Shown one piece after another: positions 30,996-38,929 of a stretch of DNA of 64,000 nt. The notes under the pieces were generated by a model. That model did not search any database. It saw only the letters and a program-made list of their open reading frames with translations, and was not told the DNA's origin. Each line of letters opens with the position of its first letter. The stretch's first letter is position 1. Source of the stretch: Stutzerimonas xanthomarina DSM 18231 (lineage in GTDB: Bacteria > Pseudomonadota > Gammaproteobacteria > Pseudomonadales > Pseudomonadaceae). Position numbers and translations under genes: made by a program. The DNA is taken from contig NZ_FQXA01000002.1 of assembly GCF_900129835.1 (NCBI RefSeq), positions 558,001 through 622,000 on the forward strand, read 5' to 3'.

Positions 30996-32144
30996 ATGTC
31001 GGCGGCGCCCCACTCAATTGATGCCACATCACCCGTAGTGCGCCGCGCAACTCGGGTCGGATTCTTCATGGCCGGATTCGGTCTGTCCGTATGGGCGCCG
31101 CTGGTGCCTTATGTGCGCGAACGCATCGAGATGAGCGATGCTCTGTTCGGCACACTGTTGCTGTGCGTCGGTATCGGCTCGTTGAGCTGGATGCCGTTAT
31201 CCGGATTGCTGGTGACCCGCTGCGGCATTCGTCCAGTGGTGCTGTCTAGCGTGGCGCTATTGCTTTTGGCACTGACCGGAATGGCGCTGACCGAATCGGT
31301 CTGGATTCTCGCCTTGGCGTTGTTCTGCTTCGGTGGCAGCCTGGGTGTCATCGATGTGGTGCTGAATATCCAGGGCGTGCTCGTCGAACGCGGCACCGGC
31401 AAGCGACACATGTCGAACTTCCACGGCATGTTCAGCCTGGGATCGATCTGTGGCGCGCTGGCCCTCACCGGCGCGTTGACCCTGGGCCTCGCACCGGCAA
31501 CCGGCACGCTGTTGATGATCACTGCAATCGCTTTGGCCAATCTTGCCGTCGCATCTGGTTTCCTCCGAGACAGGGCACCAGGCGGCGGGATCGCTTTTAT
31601 CCGCCCTACCGGCATGGTGCTGTGGGTGGGTGCCCTGTGTTTCGTTGTCTACCTGGCCGAAGGTGCAGTGCTGGACTGGAGCGCCCTCTACCTCACCGAG
31701 CACAAGGCCCTGGAAACCGCCAAGGGCGGGCTGGGTTATGCAAGCTTCGCCTTGATGGTAACCATCGGCCGCTTCGCCGGAGCGCCTGTGGTAAACAGCC
31801 TGGGGACCTCACGGGTAATCGGCTTTGGCGGCCTCTTGGCTGGAATCGGCATCGGCCTGAGCATCCTGACCGAGCACTGGGGACTCGCCCTCCTCGGTTA
31901 CGGCTTGTGTGGCCTGGGCTGCGCCAACGTCTCACCGGTGTTGATTTCTTCCTTGAGCCGGCAGCACGACATGCCGGTGCATCAAGCCATCACCGCGGCG
32001 ACTACCATTGGCTTTGCCGGTGTGCTTGCCGGCCCGGCCGTGATTGGCGTGATCGCTCACTATGGTTCGCTGACGCTCGCTTTTAGCCTGCTCGCGATAC
32101 TGTTGTTCGGACTCGCCCTGGGCAGTCGCCGCTTTAAAGAATGA
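30996..32144 (+). CDS. Major facilitator superfamily transporter (YbjJ-like)
   Basis: A 382-residue inner-membrane transporter with about twelve hydrophobic segments. The N-terminus (RATRVGFFMAGFGLSVWAPL) and the NIQGVLVERGTGKRHMSNFH region resemble the E. coli YbjJ/sugar-efflux-like branch. The substrate cannot be told. The start at 30996 follows CAAGGA; an in-frame upstream ATG would add 25 residues without an RBS. A short inverted repeat (GAATGCC...GGCATTC, 32143-32171) after the stop may act in termination but has no T-run. Confidence 0.88.
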   Translation: MSAAPHSIDATSPVVRRATRVGFFMAGFGLSVWAPLVPYVRERIEMSDALFGTLLLCVGIGSLSWMPLSGLLVTRCGIRPVVLSSVALLLLALTGMALTESVWILALALFCFGGSLGVIDVVLNIQGVLVERGTGKRHMSNFHGMFSLGSICGALALTGALTLGLAPATGTLLMITAIALANLAVASGFLRDRAPGGGIAFIRPTGMVLWVGALCFVVYLAEGAVLDWSALYLTEHKALETAKGGLGYASFALMVTIGRFAGAPVVNSLGTSRVIGFGGLLAGIGIGLSILTEHWGLALLGYGLCGLGCANVSPVLISSLSRQHDMPVHQAITAATTIGFAGVLAGPAVIGVIAHYGSLTLAFSLLAILLFGLALGSRRFKE

Positions 32145-32222
32145 ATGCCGTAGGGGCGGAGCCTGGCATTCTTCACCTCCACTACAGACCGGGCCTCGGC
32201 CTTTGGCTAGAATGCGCGCCCT

Positions 32223-33281
32223 ATGCGTATCCAAGACCTTCATCAGCAGCTCACCGAGATCGGCGCCAAGCCCGTCCACATCGGTCGGGTCACGCGCGCC
32301 TGGCTCAACGGGCAGGCGCTGGATGTCGGAACTCGCCACCAGAAAACCGAAGACTTTCTGCCTCTGTCAGTGCGCAACGGCCTGCCTGCGGTCAGCGACG
32401 CCTTAGATAGCCTGGTACGGCTCCGCTCCGAGCATCCGGGCGCCGATGGCTCCGCCCGCTTGTTGGTGGAGCTGGTGGACGGTCAGATGGTCGAGAGCGT
32501 GCTCTTACCTCGCGATGGGCTTTGCGTGTCAAGCCAAGTCGGCTGCGCAGTCGGTTGCGTATTTTGCATGACCGGCAAGAGCGGTTTGCTGCGCCAACTC
32601 GGCAGTTCCGAGATCGTCGCCCAGGTCGCACTGGCGCGGCGTTTTCGCCCGGTTAAGAAAGTGGTGTTCATGGGCATGGGCGAGCCCGCGCACAACCTCG
32701 ACAACGTGCTTGAAGCGATCGACCTGCTCGGCACCGATGGCGGCATCGGCCACAAGAATCTGGTGTTTTCCACTGTTGGCGATGCACGCGTATTCGAACG
32801 CCTCCCCTTACAGCGCGTACAGCCAGCCCTGGCATTGTCGCTGCACAGTACCGATGCTGTGCTACGTCGTGCGCTGTTACCGCGAGCCCCGGTGTTCGAC
32901 CCCGGCGACCTGGTCGAACTCGGCGAGCGCTACGCCCGGCTGGTCGGCTATCCAATCCAGTACCAATGGACGTTGCTGCAGGGCATCAACGACAGTCAGG
33001 ATGAGATGGACGGCATCATCCGTCTGTTGCGCGGCAGGTTCGCGATCATGAACGTCATCCCTTACAACAGCCTGGACGACGATGAGTTCCAACGCCCTGC
33101 AGCCGAGCGGATTCGCCAGATCATGCGTTATCTGCACGAAAACGGGGTGCTGACCAAAGTGCGCAATTCAGCCGGCCAGGATATCGATGGCGGTTGCGGA
33201 CAACTGCGTGCGCGCGCCGAACGCATCGTGCGCGACCGCCGCCAGCCCCCGCAAACATCCAGGCCAGAGCCGTTGCGCTGA
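32223..33281 (+). CDS. RlmN-family radical SAM RNA methyltransferase (paralogue)
   Basis: A 352-residue member of the RlmN/Cfr family, which methylates C2 or C8 of an adenine in RNA using a radical SAM mechanism. The cluster motif C-x3-C-x2-C is in VGCAVGCVFCMTG near residue 111. The two mechanistic cysteines of RlmN are also present: the Cys of GLCVSSQ and the Cys of DIDGGCGQL near the C-terminus. In Pseudomonas the standard rlmN lies elsewhere (near ndk and pilW), so this is probably a second family member with a different target. The N-terminal accessory domain is more divergent than in canonical RlmN. Confidence 0.88.
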   Translation: MRIQDLHQQLTEIGAKPVHIGRVTRAWLNGQALDVGTRHQKTEDFLPLSVRNGLPAVSDALDSLVRLRSEHPGADGSARLLVELVDGQMVESVLLPRDGLCVSSQVGCAVGCVFCMTGKSGLLRQLGSSEIVAQVALARRFRPVKKVVFMGMGEPAHNLDNVLEAIDLLGTDGGIGHKNLVFSTVGDARVFERLPLQRVQPALALSLHSTDAVLRRALLPRAPVFDPGDLVELGERYARLVGYPIQYQWTLLQGINDSQDEMDGIIRLLRGRFAIMNVIPYNSLDDDEFQRPAAERIRQIMRYLHENGVLTKVRNSAGQDIDGGCGQLRARAERIVRDRRQPPQTSRPEPLR

Positions 33282-33395
33282 ACCAGTCACGCGTGCCGTT
33301 GTCCTAGCGCGACCCAGTCGAACCAAGCCCTCGACGGGCCGATACAGGCGGCGGCGATCGCGCAACCATGCCCCGCGGCGGGCAACGAGAACAGC

Positions 33396-34739
33396 ATGCA
33401 TACAGTGGAACAATTGAAGCGCGGCGAGCTGGCGGGCATCATCCGTCTCGACCTGTCTGAAGAGCTCGACACTTTCCCACGAGAAATCTTCGACCTGGCC
33501 GACAGCCTGGAAGTGCTCAACCTGTCCGGCAACAGGCTGAGCAGCCTGCCTGATGACCTGCCGCGCTTGCACAGACTGCGCATCCTGTTCTGCTCCGATA
33601 ACGCCTTTACCGCAGTGCCCACTGTGCTTGGCCGCTGCACGCAGCTGGAAATGGTAGGTTTCAAAGCCAACCGCATCCGCACATTGCCGGCCGAAGCGCT
33701 CCCTCTTCGGCTGCGCTGGCTGATTCTCACCGACAACCAGCTCGAAGCGTTGCCCGGCCAGATCGGCCAGTGCGAACACCTGCAGAAACTGATGCTGGCA
33801 GGTAACCGGCTGCGCGGGCTTCCCGAATCGCTTGCCGGCTGCCGGCGCCTGGAGTTGCTGCGAATTGCCGCCAACCAGCTCTCGGCTCTTCCCGCCTGGC
33901 TGCTGCATATGCCCCGACTGACCTGGCTGGCATTCGCCGGCAATCCGTTCAGTGACAGGATGGAGGGCGAGATTCTGGCCCAGCATCCGTTGCCGCCCAT
34001 CGACCGTGCTCAGGTGTCGTTAGACGGAGTGCTTGGGCAGGGCGCATCCGGGATCGTCCATCGTGCCGAATGGCAGCGGCCGGGAAGCAGCGGGCAAGCC
34101 ATGGCGGCCAAACTGTTCAAAGGCAGCCTGACCAGCGATGGACTGCCACACAGCGAGATGGCAGCCTGTATAGCCGCTGGCGAACACCCCAACCTGATAG
34201 CCGTTGCTGGACCACTGGCCGAGCGCACCGATGCGCTACCGGGCTTGTTGATGGCACTCATCGATCCGTCATACCAGGTGCTCGCCGGCCCACCGTCATT
34301 GGTGAGCTGCACTCGGGACTGCTACGCACCGGCGCAACGGTTTTCCATAGACCAATTGCTGCGGATCGCGACAGGTGCCGCTTCGGCGGCCAGTCATCTG
34401 CATGCGCTAGGCATCCTGCACGGCGACCTCTACGCGCACAACCTGCTGGTCGATTCGCGTGGCCAAACGCTGCTTAGCGACTTCGGTGCGGCCTCGTTCT
34501 TCGACCCAGACACCCCTGAGGGCCAAGCGCTGCAGCGCCTCGAAACCCGAGCGTTCGGCTGTTTACTCGAGGAACTACTGGCACGCCGCGACGCCCGCGG
34601 CCAAGCGGATTGCCTTGCATCCCTTGAGACCCTGCAGCGTCAATGCATGCAGGAAGACCCGAGCCAACGACCCAGCTTCACCCAATTGGTCGAACGGTTA
34701 GAAGAACTGACGGAGCGTTTCGGCCGGGTAGTTGCATAA
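33396..34739 (+). CDS. Leucine-rich-repeat protein kinase
   Basis: A 447-residue two-part protein. Residues about 15-190 are seven or more leucine-rich repeats (LEVLNLSGNRLSSLP, LRWLILTDNQLEALP, LQKLMLAGNRLRGLP). Residues about 205-440 form a eukaryotic-like kinase: glycine loop GQGASGIV near 213, Lys in AMAAKLF, Glu in HSEMAAC, catalytic loop HGDLYAHN near 341 and DFG near 361. All catalytic residues are kept, so it should be active. The activation segment is very short and lacks an APE motif. There is no signal peptide, so it is cytoplasmic. A small membrane protein gene follows 39 bases later. Confidence 0.92.
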   Translation: MHTVEQLKRGELAGIIRLDLSEELDTFPREIFDLADSLEVLNLSGNRLSSLPDDLPRLHRLRILFCSDNAFTAVPTVLGRCTQLEMVGFKANRIRTLPAEALPLRLRWLILTDNQLEALPGQIGQCEHLQKLMLAGNRLRGLPESLAGCRRLELLRIAANQLSALPAWLLHMPRLTWLAFAGNPFSDRMEGEILAQHPLPPIDRAQVSLDGVLGQGASGIVHRAEWQRPGSSGQAMAAKLFKGSLTSDGLPHSEMAACIAAGEHPNLIAVAGPLAERTDALPGLLMALIDPSYQVLAGPPSLVSCTRDCYAPAQRFSIDQLLRIATGAASAASHLHALGILHGDLYAHNLLVDSRGQTLLSDFGAASFFDPDTPEGQALQRLETRAFGCLLEELLARRDARGQADCLASLETLQRQCMQEDPSQRPSFTQLVERLEELTERFGRVVA

Positions 34740-34778
34740 GCCACCGTCCATCTCGCTTTCCGACGGCAACCTGACGCT

Positions 34779-35213
34779 ATGCTCGCTCACGAACCCACAC
34801 CCGATGACTCACCTGTACATCAAGCCAGTGCCCTGGATCAGGACCCGTTCGTGGTCGGGCTTAAGCAACGGCTTCCTGCCGAACTGCAGGAGAGTTTCAC
34901 ACCGCAACAGCTGGCTGCGTTACGCAATGCCTTCGCGACCCGCTCGTGGGCCAGGCACAAGCTCGATTGGCGCGGCACCTTCAGCCTATGGAGCAACCAG
35001 TACTATTTCGTATTGGTTGGCGGGCGAAACAAACGCAGCCTAAGCCGAGCCCAGCGGAGTGTTTCATTGGCGGCCAAAGCGGGCGCGGTCACCATATTTC
35101 TGTTCTTTTCTCTACTGGTTGGCCTGGTTGCGTTGTACTTGCTGAAGTCGGCACTCGGAATCAATCTGCTGCCGAACTACTCGCTGGGCTTGTGGGACTG
35201 GTTCAAGGGTTGA
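34779..35213 (+). CDS. Small membrane-anchored protein next to the LRR kinase
   Basis: A 144-residue protein with a soluble, acidic N-terminal half (DPFVVGLKQRLPAELQESF, then TPQQLAALRNAF) and one strong hydrophobic helix near residues 102-124 (AVTIFLFFSLLVGLVALYLL). A conserved-looking tail NYSLGLWDWFKG follows. I know close relatives in Pseudomonas but no function. Its 39-bp spacing and shared direction with the LRR kinase suggest one transcript, and it is a possible kinase substrate or membrane anchor. That is inference only. Confidence 0.8.
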   Translation: MLAHEPTPDDSPVHQASALDQDPFVVGLKQRLPAELQESFTPQQLAALRNAFATRSWARHKLDWRGTFSLWSNQYYFVLVGGRNKRSLSRAQRSVSLAAKAGAVTIFLFFSLLVGLVALYLLKSALGINLLPNYSLGLWDWFKG

Positions 35214-35255
35214 TAACCGCTGCAAGGCCCGACGGATGTGCGATTGCAGCGGGTC

Positions 35256-35451
35256 TCAGTCGCCGATCAGAATCAGCTCGCCGTTAGCCGGGTCACGGTA
35301 CACCTGACCGACGCCTCTCAACCCTTGGCCGCCGTCACCGTCAACGTATAGCCAGCCTCGCCTGTGACTGTGGTCGGGCCACCACGCACTTCTGTTGTCT
35401 AACCGTGGAGGGCCAAGGCCTGCCCTTTCGCGCCAGCCTGGGCACGATCAG
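35256..35451 (-). other. Possible decayed coding remnant in a gene-free stretch
   Basis: The 345-bp gap between the membrane protein and the DUF2970 gene has no gene with a start signal. The minus strand has a short open frame ending at 35256 with protein-like sequence (WLYVDGDGGQGLRGVGQVY, then RDPANGELILIGD). It lacks an ATG and any RBS. A second short minus-strand frame overlaps it (ending at 35399). The gap may hold the remains of a lost gene. I do not recognise the family. Confidence 0.3.
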
Positions 35452-35558
35452 TAACAATCTGCCTGACGACCTCATTGATGTCCCGACAACTGGATCGTTC
35501 TCTGCAGAAGCAGGAATGCTGACTAAACTTTAGAGCAGCCAGCCTTACGGAGACAGTT

Positions 35559-35777
35559 ATGAACGAAGACAGGCAACCCAAATCGCTCACGCTACGACAG
35601 ATGCTTCAAAGCATGCTGGCCGGCGCTTTAGGCGTGCAAAGCGGGAAAAACCGCGAACGGGACTTCAGCCACGGCAAACCCAGTCACTTCATTCTTCTCG
35701 GCGTCGGGTTTACCGTAGCGTTCATCTTGGTGATTCTGGGCGTCGTCAAGCTGGTGCTCTACCTCGGCGGCGTTTAA
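35559..35777 (+). CDS. DUF2970 small membrane protein
   Basis: A 72-residue protein with a cytoplasmic N-terminus (TLRQMLQSMLAGALGVQSGK) and one transmembrane helix (HFILLGVGFTVAFILVILGV). The QSMLAGALGVQS...NRERDF pattern followed by a single helix fits the DUF2970 family. Function unknown. A GGAGAC RBS precedes the ATG. It converges on a 37-residue membrane protein on the other strand, with only 22 bases between the stops. Confidence 0.85.
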   Translation: MNEDRQPKSLTLRQMLQSMLAGALGVQSGKNRERDFSHGKPSHFILLGVGFTVAFILVILGVVKLVLYLGGV

Positions 35778-35799
35778 TCCGGTTCGCCGAGGCCGCCTG

Positions 35800-35913
35800 T
35801 TACTGGTGACTCACCCAGAATACCGCTGTCGAGACCGCCAGCAGGATCAGAAAGAAGATCGCGGCGGCATCTACACGGCTGTCACTGTCATGGCGTTTAA
35901 AATGGTCGGACAC
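35800..35913 (-). CDS. 37-residue membrane protein with GTG start
   Basis: The minus strand encodes MSDHFKRHDSDSRVDAAAIF followed by FLILLAVSTAVFWVSHQ, a charged head and one membrane helix. The start is a GTG at 35913, and AAGAAGG lies nine bases upstream, an excellent RBS. The gene is short enough to be missed by automatic calling. It is divergent from cysI (227 bp apart). I recall similar tiny proteins beside cysI in Pseudomonas, but that memory is unverified. No function is known. Confidence 0.68.
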   Translation of the reverse strand: MSDHFKRHDSDSRVDAAAIFFLILLAVSTAVFWVSHQ

Positions 35914-36140
35914 AGCGGTATACCTTCTTGTTGTGGATTGCATTGATTGCAGTTAAGTCCATACGCGCCGGTCACTCAAGACTGCGTTTGAAATGCACTA
36001 AAAGCAGCGTTTCGTTCTAAACATATTCCCAAACATCACTTTTGCGCATAAACGCTAGCTGGTATCGTGCCGGCCTCCCATGAACGGGTGCGCGGCCGTG
36101 CGCGCAGAAGCTGTAGACAGCCTGAAATAACAGGACATTT

Positions 36141-37799
36141 ATGTACGTATACGACCAGTATGACCAACACATCATCGAGGATCGCGTGCGTCAGTTCCGT
36201 GACCAGATTCGCCGCTATCTGGCCGGTGAACTGACTGACGCGGAACTGTTGCCTCTTCGCCTGCAGAACGGTCTGTACATCCAGCGCTATGCGCCGATGC
36301 TGCGCATGGCTGTGCCGTACGGGCTGTTGTCGTCTACCCAGATTCGCAAGCTGGCGGATATCACGCGCAAGTACGATAAGGGCTATGCCCATATCAGTAC
36401 ACGGACCAACGTTCAGCTCAACTGGCCCGAGCTGGAGGATGTTCCTGACATCCTCGCCGAACTGGCAACCGTGCAGATGCACTCCATCCAGACCAGCGGC
36501 AACTGCATCCGCAACACCACCACCGACCAGTTCGCCGGTGTGGCCAAGGACGAACTGATCGACCCGCGCCCTTGGTGCGAGATCATTCGCCAATGGTCGA
36601 CCTTCCATCCGGAATTCGCGTTTCTTCCGCGCAAGTTCAAGATTGCGGTCAACGGCGCCGTAAGCGACCGCGCTGCCATCGAAGTGCACGATATCGGTCT
36701 CGAAGCCGTCAAGAACGATGCTGGAGAGCTGGGCTTCCGCGTGTCGGTCGGAGGAGGTCTCGGTCGTACGCCGATCGTCGGCAGCTTTATCAATGAATTC
36801 CTGCCGTGGCAGCATCTGCTGACCTATCTCGACGCGATCCTGCGCGTTTACAACCGCTATGGCCGTCGTGACAACAAGTTCAAGGCGCGGATCAAGATTC
36901 TGGTCAAAGCGCTTACTCCCGAAGTGTTCGCCGAGCGTGTGGAAGCCGAGTGGTCCTATCTAAAGGACGGCGCAAATACACTGACCGAGGCCGAGGTCGC
37001 ACGGATCAGCAAATTCTTCGTCGATCCGGCCTACAAGACAATTGAAGATCAGGATGAGGCGCTTGCTCAGCTAGAAGCCGAGCACCCCGGTTTCGCCCGT
37101 TGGCGCCAGCGTAACGTGGTCGCTCACAAGAAGCCTGGATACGCCGCTGTTACTCTGTCGCTTAAAAGCACAGGCGTAGCTCCCGGTGATGTCACCGACA
37201 AGCAGCTCGACGCCATCGCCGACTTGGCCGATCGCTACAGTTTCGGTGAAGTGCGTAACTCCCACGAGCAGAACATGATCCTCGCGGACGTTGAGCAATC
37301 GCATCTGTTCGAATTGTGGAACGAGCTACGCGAGCTTGGCGTTGCAACGCCTAACATCGGTCTGCTTACCGATATCATTTGCTGCCCCGGCGGCGACTTC
37401 TGCTCGCTGGCCAATGCCAAGTCGATACCTATTGCCGAAGCCATCCAGCGCCGCTTCGACGACCTGGATTACTTGTTCGACATTGGCGATATCGACCTGA
37501 ACATCTCTGGCTGCATGAACGCGTGCGGGCATCACCACGTAGGCAATATCGGCATTCTCGGGGTGGATAAGAAGGGCGCAGAGTTTTACCAGGTTTCGCT
37601 CGGTGGCAGCTCGGGCCGCAACGCGAGCCTCGGCCAGATACTCGGCCCGTCATTCGCGCAGGACGTCATGCCCGACGTGATCGAAAAGGTCATCAGCGTC
37701 TATGTGGAGCAGCGTACAGAAGATGAACAGTTTCTCGACACCTTCCGCCGTATCGGCATCGACCCCTTTAAGGAGCGCGTCTATGCAGCGAATCATTAA
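36141..37799 (+). CDS. cysI: Sulfite reductase hemoprotein (CysI, Pseudomonas type)
   Basis: A 552-residue siroheme/[4Fe-4S] enzyme that reduces sulfite to sulfide in assimilatory sulfur metabolism. Two nitrite/sulfite-reductase repeats are present: an N-terminal ferredoxin-like part, the substrate-binding GYAHISTRTNVQLNW strand and the GNCIRN loop. The cluster ligands near the end are CCPGGDFCSLA and GCMNACGHHH. Pseudomonas forms use this shorter type with a DUF934 partner in place of enteric CysJ. The 3' end overlaps the next gene by 17 bases. No CysB-site or promoter was assigned with confidence in the 227-bp upstream gap. Confidence 0.95.
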   Translation: MYVYDQYDQHIIEDRVRQFRDQIRRYLAGELTDAELLPLRLQNGLYIQRYAPMLRMAVPYGLLSSTQIRKLADITRKYDKGYAHISTRTNVQLNWPELEDVPDILAELATVQMHSIQTSGNCIRNTTTDQFAGVAKDELIDPRPWCEIIRQWSTFHPEFAFLPRKFKIAVNGAVSDRAAIEVHDIGLEAVKNDAGELGFRVSVGGGLGRTPIVGSFINEFLPWQHLLTYLDAILRVYNRYGRRDNKFKARIKILVKALTPEVFAERVEAEWSYLKDGANTLTEAEVARISKFFVDPAYKTIEDQDEALAQLEAEHPGFARWRQRNVVAHKKPGYAAVTLSLKSTGVAPGDVTDKQLDAIADLADRYSFGEVRNSHEQNMILADVEQSHLFELWNELRELGVATPNIGLLTDIICCPGGDFCSLANAKSIPIAEAIQRRFDDLDYLFDIGDIDLNISGCMNACGHHHVGNIGILGVDKKGAEFYQVSLGGSSGRNASLGQILGPSFAQDVMPDVIEKVISVYVEQRTEDEQFLDTFRRIGIDPFKERVYAANH

Positions 37800-38283
37800 G
37801 GACGGCCAGGTCATCGATGAGACCTGGCACCTGCTGCCCAAGGACGTGACTCTCGACGGTTTGTCCAACTGTGATGATTTGATCGTGCCGTTTCAGCTGT
37901 GGCTTGATCATGCCCACGCGTTGAAAGCACGCGATGGCGGTCTTGGTATCTGGCTAGATTCTGACGAAGCCGTCGAGGAAATCGCTGACGACCTCGAGCA
38001 TTTTCAGGTAATCGCGCTTAATTTCCCGGCGTTTACCGATGGCCGTCATTATTCCAGCGCCCGCCTGCTCCGCGAGCGTTACGGTTATACGGGCGAAATA
38101 CGGGCGATCGGCGACGTGCTGCGCGACCAGTTGTTTTATATGCGCCGCTGCGGCTTCGACGCCTTTGCCATTCGCCCGGATCGCGACCCTTATGACGCAT
38201 TGGAAAGCCTGAAGGATTTCTCCGTCACGTACCAGTCTGCCGCTGACGAGCCGCTACCACTATTTCGCCGTCGACAAGGCTGA
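37783..38283 (+). CDS. DUF934 protein, sulfite-reduction partner
   Basis: A 166-residue protein starting MQRIIKDGQVIDETWHLLPK. The blocks GIWLDSDEAVEEIADDL, FTDGRHYSSARLLRERYGY and MRRCGFDAFAIR match DUF934, a family nearly always encoded directly after the Pseudomonas-type cysI. The reading frame begins inside the last 17 bases of cysI behind AAGGAG, so translation is coupled. It probably assists electron delivery or assembly of the sulfite reductase; the mechanism is unknown. A hairpin follows at 38360. Confidence 0.9.
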   Translation: MQRIIKDGQVIDETWHLLPKDVTLDGLSNCDDLIVPFQLWLDHAHALKARDGGLGIWLDSDEAVEEIADDLEHFQVIALNFPAFTDGRHYSSARLLRERYGYTGEIRAIGDVLRDQLFYMRRCGFDAFAIRPDRDPYDALESLKDFSVTYQSAADEPLPLFRRRQG

Positions 38284-38359
38284 TTCAGCTGGTGTTGCAG
38301 TAAAAAAACGTACTTTTGTAGAAGTGAAAAATCTCGCCGCTCGGTGCCTAGCGGAAGAC

Positions 38360-38383
38360 GATGCCCCACATGTATGGGGCATC
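38360..38383 (+). terminator. Hairpin downstream of the cysI operon
   Basis: GATGCCCCA (38360-38368) pairs with TGGGGCATC (38375-38383) around CATGTA. Only CTCGTTT follows, so it is a weak intrinsic terminator at best. The 390-bp gap from 38284 to 38673 otherwise contains the stronger hairpin at 38611 and no gene I could support. Confidence 0.6.
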
Positions 38384-38610
38384 CTCGTTTATGGATACAT
38401 CCAGGCGAAGGGCGCGAGCAGAGCGGCCGGTCCCGCCGACACTCGATGAGTTGGCTCAGAAGTCGATCTGGTGCGAATGATCGAGGCTTAGGTGGCCAAG
38501 CTGGACCTGCGCGCGTGATTTCAGCAACGCTCAGCCCCAGCCGCAAATGCCGTCCGAGCTATGATCCGGTTGGCAAGCTCAACCGCGGAGTGCGTTTTTC
38601 GGCTTCATAC

Positions 38611-38648
38611 ACAAACAAGCGCCCCTATAAATCGGGGCGTCTGTTTGT
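38611..38648. terminator. Long bidirectional-type terminator hairpin
   Basis: ACAAACAAGCGCCCC (38611-38625) pairs with GGGGCGTCTGTTTGT (38634-38648), 14 of 15 positions, around an eight-base loop. The base of the stem is A/T-rich on both strands, which gives T-rich tails either way. It lies 26 bases after the stop of the 45-residue minus-strand gene. Confidence 0.75.
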
Positions 38649-38673
38649 CAGCGCGGTGTATGCAGGGAGATTT

Positions 38674-38811
38674 TCAAACAGCCTGTTTTCGGTGGGTCTT
38701 TGTACTTTGATACATCCAAAAGTTGGGATGCTCTACCACCTCTAGCTGTTCCATTGCGGTGATCGGGTGCCTACCAAAGGCGGCCTTGATTTTTTCTGCC
38801 AGCATTTTCAT
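38674..38811 (-). CDS. Small hypothetical protein (45 aa)
   Basis: The product starts MKMLAEKIKAAFGRHPITAM and ends HRKQAV. CAGGAG lies six bases before the ATG at 38811, and a good hairpin terminator follows, so a small gene is plausible although no family is recognised. The sequence is basic and soluble. The frame is open well upstream, into acuI, but nothing there looks like the same protein. It lies 118 bases downstream of the acuI stop, on the same strand. Confidence 0.5.
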   Translation of the reverse strand: MKMLAEKIKAAFGRHPITAMEQLEVVEHPNFWMYQSTKTHRKQAV

Positions 38812-38929
38812 GAGCGACTCCTGCTGCGTTGAAGTAGCGTTAGCTTCACTCAATCGATACCCGTACAGAAATCGGTTTTGGCTATGATTAACAAGCAAAA
38901 CGCTAATCGCCGAGAACAAGCAGACGCGG

